This document shows, piece after piece, positions 1-5,078 of a stretch of DNA of 5,078 nucleotides (within the stretch, counting starts at the first letter, position 1; each line of letters starts with the position of its first letter). The notes beneath the pieces are model-generated. The model saw only the letters and a program-made list of their open reading frames with translations, ran no database searches and was not told the DNA's origin. Source of the DNA: Verrucomicrobiota bacterium. GTDB taxonomy: Bacteria > Verrucomicrobiota > Verrucomicrobiia > Opitutales > Opitutaceae. A program made the position numbers and the translations under genes. The stretch covers positions 1 to 5,078 of the forward strand of contig JAEWNN010000197.1 of NCBI GenBank assembly GCA_023457035.1, in the 5' to 3' direction.

Positions 1-2837
1 AGCCGCTCGTCGTCGAGCCGGCGGCGGTGCCGGGGGCGTTCCCGCTCGTCGAGCGCGCGCAGGCGGCGCCGCTGTGGTTCGATGCGCGCGATCACAAGGG
101 CGTGATCCGGGCGATCGGCGACCTGCGCACCGACATCGAGCGTGTCACGGCACAGAAGCCCGAGGTCACGGAGCGGCAGCCGGCTTCGGCGCAGCCGGTG
201 ATCATCGGCACGGTTGGCCACAACGAGTTGATCGACCGCCTAGTCGCCGCCGGCCAGCTCGACGGCGGCAAGCTCGTGGGCAAATGGGAGAGCTTCATCA
301 TCGCGACCGTGGCGAAGCCGGTGCCCGGCGTGGAGCGCGCGCTCGTGATCGCGGGCAGCGACAAGCGCGGAACGATCTACGGCATCTACGAACTCTCGCG
401 GCAGATCGGCGTGTCGCCGTGGCACTATTGGGCCGATGCGCCGGTGGCGCACCACGCGGAGCTGCACGTGAAGCCCGGCATCTTCGCTTCGGGCGAGCCG
501 AAGGTGAAGTACCGCGGCATCTTCATCAACGACGAGGCGCCGGCGCTGCGGCGTTGGGCGCAGGAGAAGTTCGGCGGCATGGGCCCCGAGTTCTACGGCC
601 ACGTTTTCGAGCTCCTGCTGCGCTGCCGCGCCAACTACCTGTGGCCGGCGATGTGGCTCCCGATCTCCTTCAACGACGACGACCCCGATAACCCGCGCCT
701 GGCGGACGAGTACGGGATCGTGATGTCGACCAGCCACCACGAGCCGATGATGCGTTCGCACCACGAGTGGGAGCGCTACGGCAGCGGCCCGTGGAACTAC
801 GAGCGCAACGCGGCGAAGCTGCGGGAGTACTGGCGCGGCGGCTTCGCGCGCGGGCGCGACTACGAGAGCGTGGTCACCGTCGGCATGCGCGGCGATGGCG
901 ACGAGGCGATGGCCGAGGAGGCGGCGGTGCCGTTGCTCAAGCAGATCATCGCCGACCAGCGGCAGATCATCGCCGACGTCACCGGGAAACCCGCCGCGCA
1001 AACCCCGCAGGTGTGGGCGCTCTACAAGGAAGTGCAGGACTACTACGACAAGGGCATGCGGGTGGACGACGACATCCTCGTCCTCTTCAGCGACGACAAC
1101 TGGGGCAACGTCCGTTTCCTCCCGCGCCCCGAGGACCGCAACCGGCCGGGCGGCTACGGGATGTATTACCATGTCGACTATGTCGGCGGGCCCACCTCGT
1201 ACCGCTGGCTGAACGTGAGCCAGATCGAGCGCATCTGGGAGCAGATGACCCTTACCTACGAGGCGGGTGTGCACGGTCTGTGGATCCTGAACGTGGGCGA
1301 CATCAAGCCCATGGAGCTGCCGATGAGCTTCTTCCTCGATCTCGCGTGGAATCCCGAGGCGATCTCCGCCGGCGACCTGCCCGCGTACTACGTGAGCTGG
1401 GCGCGGCAGCAGTTCGGCGCCGAGCATGCCGCCGAGGTGGCGGAGTTGCTCGCGCTCTACACGAAGTACAACGCCCGCCGCACGCCCGAGATGCTCGCGC
1501 CCGAGACCTACAGCGTGGGCCACTACCGCGAGGCCGACCGCATCGTCGCCGAGTACCGGCAACTCGCCGAGAAGGCCCGCGCGCTTAATGCCCGGCTGCC
1601 CGAGTCGCACAAACCGGCATTCTACCAACTGGCGCTCTTCCCGATCGAGGCGTGTGCCAACCTCAACGAGATGTACGTGGCCGCGGGCAAGAACGCCTAC
1701 TACGCCGAGCGCGGCGCGGCTTCGGCCAACTATTACGCCGACCGCGTGAAGGAGCTCTTCGCACGCGACGCCGAGCTCACCCGCCAGTTCCACACCGAGC
1801 TTCTGGGCGGGAAGTGGAACCACATGATGGCGCAGACCCACATCGGCTACACCTACTGGCAGCACCCGCCACTGAACCGGATGCCGGCGGTCTCGTACGT
1901 GCAGATCGGCGACCGCGCGGAGCTCGGCTTCCTCGTCGAGCACGGCGAGCGGCCGCGCTGGGGCTGGCTGGATGTGGAGGCCGACTGGAGCTTCACCCAC
2001 GCGCTGCCGCCGGCCGACCGCAGCAACGACCAGCGGCCGTACGTCGAGGTCTTCAACCGCGGCACCCAGCCGCTGCACTACACGCTCACGCCGAAGCAGG
2101 ACTGGCTCCGCCCCGCGAAACGCGAGGGCACGGTCCAGTTCGAGGAGCGGATCGAGATCGCCGTCGACTGGCAGAAGGCGCCGCCGGGCCGCAGCGTGGG
2201 CGAGCTCGTGATCGCCGGCGCCGGCAGCGAGTACACCGTGACGTTGCCGATCCGCAACGAGCAGCCGGCGCTCGCGGGCGCCGTGGAGAACAACGGCGTC
2301 GTCGCCATCGAGGCGGCGCGCTTCGACCGCGTGCAAAACGCCGCCGCGGCACGCTGGATCACCGTGCCGAATCTCGGGCGCACGGACTCCGCGGTCACCA
2401 TCGCGCCGTCCACCGCCGCGAGCTGCACGCCCGGGCCGGATGCGCCGCGGCTCGAGTACGTCTTCACGCTGCTCGACGGCGCGGCCGCGGTCGCCGTCGA
2501 CGCCCATGTCTCGCCGACGCAGGATTTCCGGAAGGACGGCGGACTGCGGTTCGCGGTCGCGATCGACGACGGTGCGCCGCAGGTCATCAACATCAATGCG
2601 GGCGAGGACGTGCCCGACTGGAAGTATCCGAAGTGGTGGAACGACGCGGTGGGCAACCGCATCAAGATCCTGACCACCGCGCGGCAGCCGCTCGCGGCCG
2701 GCCGGCACACGCTGAAGGTGTGGATGGTCGATTCCGGCGTGGTGCTCCAGCGCTTCGTGATCGATGCCGGCGGGCAGAAGCCGACCTATCTCGGGCCGCC
2801 AGCGAGCTTGCGCGTGGCGGAGGATGGGGCGCGCTGA
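1..2837 (+). CDS. Glycoside hydrolase family 115 protein (xylan alpha-1,2-glucuronidase type), 5'-truncated by the window edge
   Basis: GH115 enzymes release 4-O-methyl-glucuronic acid or glucuronic acid from xylan side chains, including internal ones, and usually act in the periplasm or outside the cell. The frame is open to the left edge (first full codon at nt 3). The GTG at nt 27 is the first possible start, but it has no ribosome binding site and no signal peptide follows, so the true start is probably upstream. Numbering from that GTG gives 936 residues, near full family length. Seen in order: an N-terminal alpha/beta domain (about 10-150); a barrel domain (about 160-480) with the family hallmark YRGIFINDE (162-170), TSHHEPM (235-241), GMRGDGDE (286-293), LFSDDNWGNVR (353-363) and NVGDIKPME (422-430); a helical, Tyr-rich segment (about 480-620); an Ig/BACON-like stretch (about 640-745); and a beta-rich GH115 C-terminal domain (about 750-925). 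The acidic residues in the barrel motifs are catalytic candidates; I cannot assign them individually. Family assignment is strong, exact substrate is inferred. Confidence 0.95.
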   Translation, partial: PLVVEPAAVPGAFPLVERAQAAPLWFDARDHKGVIRAIGDLRTDIERVTAQKPEVTERQPASAQPVIIGTVGHNELIDRLVAAGQLDGGKLVGKWESFIIATVAKPVPGVERALVIAGSDKRGTIYGIYELSRQIGVSPWHYWADAPVAHHAELHVKPGIFASGEPKVKYRGIFINDEAPALRRWAQEKFGGMGPEFYGHVFELLLRCRANYLWPAMWLPISFNDDDPDNPRLADEYGIVMSTSHHEPMMRSHHEWERYGSGPWNYERNAAKLREYWRGGFARGRDYESVVTVGMRGDGDEAMAEEAAVPLLKQIIADQRQIIADVTGKPAAQTPQVWALYKEVQDYYDKGMRVDDDILVLFSDDNWGNVRFLPRPEDRNRPGGYGMYYHVDYVGGPTSYRWLNVSQIERIWEQMTLTYEAGVHGLWILNVGDIKPMELPMSFFLDLAWNPEAISAGDLPAYYVSWARQQFGAEHAAEVAELLALYTKYNARRTPEMLAPETYSVGHYREADRIVAEYRQLAEKARALNARLPESHKPAFYQLALFPIEACANLNEMYVAAGKNAYYAERGAASANYYADRVKELFARDAELTRQFHTELLGGKWNHMMAQTHIGYTYWQHPPLNRMPAVSYVQIGDRAELGFLVEHGERPRWGWLDVEADWSFTHALPPADRSNDQRPYVEVFNRGTQPLHYTLTPKQDWLRPAKREGTVQFEERIEIAVDWQKAPPGRSVGELVIAGAGSEYTVTLPIRNEQPALAGAVENNGVVAIEAARFDRVQNAAAARWITVPNLGRTDSAVTIAPSTAASCTPGPDAPRLEYVFTLLDGAAAVAVDAHVSPTQDFRKDGGLRFAVAIDDGAPQVININAGEDVPDWKYPKWWNDAVGNRIKILTTARQPLAAGRHTLKVWMVDSGVVLQRFVIDAGGQKPTYLGPPASLRVAEDGAR

Positions 2838-2852
2838 AGGCGACCACTCGAG

Positions 2853-2871
2853 TTCCCGCCGAGGGCGGGAA
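2853..2871. terminator. Hairpin just after the GH115 stop, possible terminator
   Basis: The arms TTCCCGCC (2853-2860) and GGCGGGAA (2864-2871) form a perfect 8-bp stem with a 3-nt loop, starting 15 nt after the GH115 stop codon. No T-tract follows on either strand, so it is not a classical intrinsic terminator. It may instead stabilise the 3' end or act with Rho. The structure is directly visible; the function is inferred from position. Confidence 0.4.
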
Positions 2872-2873
2872 AC

Positions 2874-2925
2874 GGCATGCCGGGCAGGAGGAAAAGCTTG
2901 CCCGGATGCCCGGCGGCTCGCCGGG
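2874..2925. repeat. Two adjoining GC-rich inverted repeats in the convergent intergenic region
   Basis: The first inverted repeat pairs 2874-2886 (GGCATGCCGGGCA) with 2899-2910 (TGCCCGGATGCC), giving 12 bp with one bulged G and a 12-nt purine-rich loop. The second pairs CCCGGCG (2909-2915) with CGCCGGG (2919-2925), a perfect 7-bp stem with loop GCT. The two share two bases (2909-2910), so they would compete with each other or stack. They lie between converging genes and could end transcription from both sides, or they could be a REP-like palindromic unit. Copies elsewhere in the genome cannot be seen from this window. Confidence 0.4.
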
Positions 2926-2970
2926 GCGGATTCTGTGCCAGCCCCGGACTTGTCGGAAACGGTGCGTGAA

Positions 2971-2997
2971 CCGCGCCGCCACGGGAGCGGGGCGCGG
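2971..2997. terminator. GC-rich hairpin 20 nt beyond the lectin stop codon, possible terminator
   Basis: CCGCGCC (2971-2977) pairs with GGCGCGG (2991-2997) across a 13-nt loop. An alternative pairing of nearby GCCGCC and GGCGGC runs is also possible. Relative to the minus-strand lectin gene, it begins 20 nt after the stop codon. No T-run follows, so a terminator role is only a positional inference, and high local GC makes chance stems likely. Confidence 0.25.
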
Positions 2998-3016
2998 CGG
3001 CCGCGAAGGCGGGGTG

Positions 3017-3859
3017 CTATTTCCCCCGCAGCGGCGGCTGAACGTCACCGGGTGGCGGCAGGGGCGGGGCGACCACCGTGGTGGTCCCGATCCGGTGCCA
3101 CGAATTGTCCACGCCCAACGCGTACGCCTCGACGGGCCAGATCAGCGGCCCATCGCCACGGTAGACCGGGAGTGTGCCCACCGAGACCCAGTTGTCCGAA
3201 CTGGCAAGATACAGACCCTCGAGCCAGACCACGTTGCCTTGTCCGTTGGGCGCGGACGACAGCTTGAACAACACCCGGAGCGCGTTCCTGTTTCCGCGGG
3301 CCGAGACTTGGCCCACGGGGGACAAGCTCCAGTCCAGTGTCGCGGCGGTTGGGGCCGAGTCGGCGGGCACGAGCAGCCACTTGCCGTACATCTCGCTGCC
3401 CCACGAGCTGGCGAGAATGATCGGCGCGACCTCCAGCCCGGTCCAGGGATATACCGTCAACTCAAGTCCGCTGTGGGCGCTCGCGATCTCCGCAGCGTCG
3501 TCGCCAAGCGAGGCGACCCTCCACTGTTGCTGGCTTCGGCCGCTGACGAGCCGGCGCACTTTCGGCGCCGGGCCGCTGGCGGTATCCACCTGCTCGAGGA
3601 CGCGGCCTGTGGCCACGTTGCGGATCTGGACGGTGCCGTCGAAGGCCGGACGCGAGACGATCCAGTGCTGGTTGCGGCCGGCGTTGTAGTCGGCCTGATG
3701 GACGTTCTCGGTCGGGTTGGTGGTGGCTGCGTCGACGGTCAGCACCTTGTGGGTGAGATTCGACACGAGCACATAGCGGGATTGCGCCTCGAGTTGGGCG
3801 GAGGCCGCGATCATGGCGAGAGCGGCGACGAGGGGTCTGATCATTCTGATCCAGTTCAT
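3017..3859 (-). CDS. Secreted ricin-type beta-trefoil (RICIN-like lectin) protein with an unknown C-terminal module
   Basis: This 280-residue protein probably binds carbohydrate outside the cytoplasm. The ATG at 3859 is chosen because a clear signal peptide starts there: MNWIRMIRPL, then a hydrophobic stretch and a likely cleavage after LEA (residue 25). The frame stays open upstream to 4123, but that extension is Pro/Arg-rich and non-protein-like. Residues about 28-165 make three trefoil-like repeats. The first has V42-D43 and NQHW (63-66), and matches the ricin-lectin pattern best. The second has a TGRVL turn and QQQW (110-113). The third is degenerate, ending GKW (159-161). Residues about 170-263 are beta-rich with many Trp and Tyr and match no family I recognise. 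The last 17 residues are Pro-rich. There is no obvious catalytic motif. No good Shine-Dalgarno precedes the ATG. It converges on the GH115 gene, so it may bind plant polysaccharide, but ligand and role are unproven. Confidence 0.82.
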   Translation of the reverse strand: MNWIRMIRPLVAALAMIAASAQLEAQSRYVLVSNLTHKVLTVDAATTNPTENVHQADYNAGRNQHWIVSRPAFDGTVQIRNVATGRVLEQVDTASGPAPKVRRLVSGRSQQQWRVASLGDDAAEIASAHSGLELTVYPWTGLEVAPIILASSWGSEMYGKWLLVPADSAPTAATLDWSLSPVGQVSARGNRNALRVLFKLSSAPNGQGNVVWLEGLYLASSDNWVSVGTLPVYRGDGPLIWPVEAYALGVDNSWHRIGTTTVVAPPLPPPGDVQPPLRGK

Positions 3860-3903
3860 GTGTTTGGGCTGCTTCGGGGGTTTGTGTTGGGGCCCGGTGG
3901 GGC

Positions 3904-3919
3904 AGGCGCGTTCGCGCCT
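3904..3919 (-). promoter_or_regulatory. Short hairpin in the putative lectin leader
   Basis: On the minus strand AGGCGC, loop GAAC, then GCGCCT forms a perfect 6-bp stem with a tetraloop, 45 nt upstream of the lectin ATG. It could fold in the leader RNA or be a small dyad operator. Chance formation is possible at this GC content. Confidence 0.25.
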
Positions 3920-3972
3920 CGGGAGCGGAGGCGGACCGTAGGGTAGGGTCTGGGTCGAGCAAGGCGCCAGTT

Positions 3973-3998
3973 GCTCCGGATTTGTGAAAACCCGGAGC
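3973..3998 (-). promoter_or_regulatory. 11-bp hairpin upstream of the lectin gene (leader structure, operator or distal terminator)
   Basis: On the minus strand the arms GCTCCGGGTTT and AAATCCGGAGC pair over 11 bp with a single G-U wobble and a TCAC tetraloop. On the plus strand the wobble becomes an A-C mismatch, so the RNA hairpin is favoured in the lectin direction. It lies 113 nt upstream of the lectin ATG and 220 nt past the GatB/YqeY stop. No T-run follows it. It may be a leader element, a protein-binding dyad or a transcript end for the upstream genes. Confidence 0.45.
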
Positions 3999-4218
3999 GT
4001 GCGCCGCTCGGCGGATGTCGGCGTTGAGCGGTGCACGGTCGCGCACGCCCCGGTGTCACCAGGGGGCGGATGCCCGCGGGCCCTGCCGGGACCCGGCTGG
4101 CGGTGGCCGCAGGGACGCCCCAAGTCGCGGACGTCGGTGGCGGGCCGTCGAGTGATCGGGCTCCTGGGCCTGGGGGCTCGTCCGCTGTCGCGTATCCCCC
4201 GGGCCTCACGACAACGCC

Positions 4219-4668
4219 TCAGGGCAGCTTCGCCTGGATCAGCTTGCTGATGGCGCCGAAGTCGATGAGGCCGGCTTGCGGGTGTTGTTTCAGTGCGCCC
4301 ATGACCTTGCCCATCTCCTTGCGCGAGGTGGCGCCGGTGGTGGCGATGACTTCGGCCAGCAGGCTGTCGAGCTGGGCGGCGCTGAGCCCCTGGGGCAGGT
4401 ACTTCTCGAGCAGCTTGATCTCGCTGTCGTTGGCGGCGGCGAGTTCGGCGCGCCCGCCCTTCTCGAATTCGGTCTTGGCCTCGGCGAGCGCCTTCACGGA
4501 CTTGCGCAGGACGGCGGTGACGAGGGCGTCGTCGATCGGCTTGTTCTGGTCCATCGCGGCGCGTTGGATGGCGGCGTCGGCCGTGCGGAGCGCGAGGGCG
4601 GTGGCCGAGTCGCGGGCCTTCAGGGCGGTGACGACATCGGCGCGGAGCTGCTCGTAGATCGTGGGCAT
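4219..4668 (-). CDS. GatB/YqeY domain-containing protein
   Basis: This 149-residue cytoplasmic protein belongs to the YqeY family, whose fold resembles the C-terminal tRNA-binding region of GatB, part of the Asp-tRNA(Asn)/Glu-tRNA(Gln) amidotransferase. The free-standing protein's role is not well defined; tRNA-related binding is assumed from homology. The ATG at 4668 gives MPTIYEQLRADVVTALKARD, a typical family N-terminus; the longer open frame upstream is the neighbour's shadow. Family features seen: an LR-x-A-x-AI-type helix (27-34), the GKP/NKP-like turn NKPIDD (42-47), VLRKSVKA (53-60), EFEKGGR (67-73), EKYLPQGLS (88-96) and the strong TGATSRKEMGKVMGAL (111-126). Length is normal for the family. 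The end (KQHPQAGLIDFGAISKLI) lacks the usual G-x-A-D-G-type loop. It starts 56 nt after the TonB-like gene on the same strand, so co-transcription is possible. Confidence 0.93.
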   Translation of the reverse strand: MPTIYEQLRADVVTALKARDSATALALRTADAAIQRAAMDQNKPIDDALVTAVLRKSVKALAEAKTEFEKGGRAELAAANDSEIKLLEKYLPQGLSAAQLDSLLAEVIATTGATSRKEMGKVMGALKQHPQAGLIDFGAISKLIQAKLP

Positions 4669-4724
4669 GGGGGCGAGGGTGCGGCGCGGCCGCGGGGAAG
4701 TCGAGACGGCAGGGGCGGCGCGGC
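4669..4724. other. 56-nt spacer between TonB-like and GatB/YqeY genes
   Basis: This is a GC-rich gap between two minus-strand genes. It has no clear Shine-Dalgarno before the GatB/YqeY ATG, no recognisable promoter and no T-tract terminator. The short distance is compatible with a shared transcript, but leaderless or separate initiation cannot be excluded. Confidence 0.4.
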
Positions 4725-5078
4725 TCAGGGCGTGGCGGCGGCGGGGGCGGCCGGTTGGGCGGGCGGCGCCGCCGGCGGCGTGAGATCGAAAGCGATACGC
4801 AGCACCTGCCTGCTGCAGACTCCCCGCTGGTTCTTCACCGCGGGGAAGAAGAACGAGCGCGCGACCGCCTGCTCGCCGGCCTTGGCGAAGGCGCGGTCGG
4901 TGGCCTCCGTGCATTGGATCTCGCTGGGCATCCCGGTGTCCTTGATGAGGAACTCGACGATGGCGTAGGCGGGCTGGCCCCACTGGCGCCACTTGGCCGG
5001 GTAGACGAGCGGTGCGAGCCGGACCGGATAGGCCTCGTGGTCGGGTTTGAGGTTCGGGTCGTACTGTTTGCTGAAACG
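4725..5078 (-). CDS. TonB family C-terminal domain protein (energy transducer TonB-like), N-terminus beyond the window
   Basis: TonB proteins pass proton-motive-force energy from ExbB/ExbD in the inner membrane to outer-membrane receptors; the C-terminal domain contacts the receptor in the periplasm. The frame is open to the right edge, so the 117 residues seen are only the C-terminal part; an internal ATG at 4931 cuts through the domain and is not the start. The domain pattern is visible at residues about 23-99 of the visible part: PLVYP (23-27), AYAIVEFLIKDTGMPSEIQC (37-56), DRAFAKAGEQAV (61-72), FFFPAVKNQRGV (76-87) and QVLRIAFDL (91-99). Two cysteines (56 and 88) sit at strand positions and could form a disulfide. 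Oddly, the domain is followed by an 18-residue Pro/Ala-rich tail. Any membrane anchor or Pro-rich linker lies outside the window, so whether it is a true TonB or a related periplasmic protein cannot be told. Confidence 0.85.
   Translation of the reverse strand, partial: RFSKQYDPNLKPDHEAYPVRLAPLVYPAKWRQWGQPAYAIVEFLIKDTGMPSEIQCTEATDRAFAKAGEQAVARSFFFPAVKNQRGVCSRQVLRIAFDLTPPAAPPAQPAAPAAATP

Larger units (their letters stand above)
3860..4218. other. 359-nt non-coding region upstream of the lectin gene
   Basis: Nothing protein-like was found here: the open frames crossing it are Pro/Arg/Gly-rich GC artefacts. It should hold the lectin gene's promoter and leader, and the 3' end of the GatB/YqeY transcript. 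I found no convincing -35/-10 pair on the minus strand. It contains two inverted repeats (listed separately) and a 10-bp perfect palindrome, GCCCGCGGGC, at 4072-4081. The first ~45 nt before the lectin ATG are C- and A-rich on the coding strand, with no purine-rich ribosome binding site. Confidence 0.5.

Noticed and set aside
240..2708. 822-codon open frame antisense to the GH115 gene
   Set aside because: It lies wholly opposite a clearly conserved enzyme gene. Its product is dominated by Arg, Val, His, Ala and Leu in a low-complexity pattern, as expected from antisense reading of GC-rich codons, and it has no recognisable domain.
1652..3946. 764-codon plus-strand open frame spanning the GH115 3' half, the intergenic region and the antisense of the lectin gene
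   Set aside because: The product is Arg/Gly/Ala-rich with no domain, and it crosses two well-supported genes. It is a GC-driven lack of stop codons.
3931..3963. Possible minus-strand promoter (TTGCTC with a TACCCT-like -10)
   Set aside because: The spacing between the two elements is only 11 nt and the match is poor, so it is not a credible sigma-70 promoter.
3860..4123. 88-residue N-terminal extension of the lectin protein
   Set aside because: The extension is Pro/Arg/Thr-rich and would bury a clear signal peptide starting at the ATG at 3859.
4276..4968. 230-codon plus-strand frame opposite GatB/YqeY and TonB-like genes
   Set aside because: It is a Gly/Ala/Val-rich antisense shadow of two conserved genes, with no domain of its own.
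4669..4992. 108-residue N-terminal extension of the GatB/YqeY protein
   Set aside because: It overlaps the TonB-like gene in another frame and is Arg/Pro-rich, while the family N-terminus begins at the ATG at 4668.

Overview
This is a GC-rich bacterial window, about 65-70% GC by eye. It holds four protein genes. One plus-strand gene runs off the left edge, and three minus-strand genes follow, the last running off the right edge. The organism is very probably Gram-negative, because the right-edge gene is a TonB-type energy transducer and the polysaccharide enzyme belongs to a family found largely in plant-polymer degraders. The gene mix, the GC content and the lack of clear Shine-Dalgarno sequences would suit a Verrucomicrobiota/Opitutaceae-type genome. 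That taxonomic guess is an inference, not something the sequence proves.

Layout: nt 1-2837 (+) encode a nearly complete glycoside hydrolase family 115 protein (xylan alpha-1,2-glucuronidase family), missing only its N-terminus and presumed signal peptide. Nt 2838-3016 form a short convergent intergenic region packed with GC-rich hairpins, which probably serves as a two-way transcription end. Nt 3017-3859 (-) encode an exported 280-residue protein with a ricin-type beta-trefoil lectin domain and a C-terminal module I do not recognise. Nt 3860-4218 are non-coding and contain a good 11-bp hairpin upstream of the lectin gene. Nt 4219-4668 (-) encode a GatB/YqeY-family protein. Nt 4725-5078 (-) hold the C-terminal end of a TonB-like protein.

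How they may work together: the GH115 enzyme removes (4-O-methyl-)glucuronic acid side chains from glucuronoxylan. The neighbouring secreted lectin could bind a carbohydrate, so a shared role in polysaccharide use is possible, but the two genes converge and cannot form one operon. The TonB-like gene and the GatB/YqeY gene are 56 nt apart on the same strand and could be co-transcribed. The lectin gene lies 359 nt further on and probably has its own control. No mobile element, CRISPR array, tRNA or rRNA was seen. The least explained items are the C-terminal half of the lectin protein and the structured leader upstream of it.
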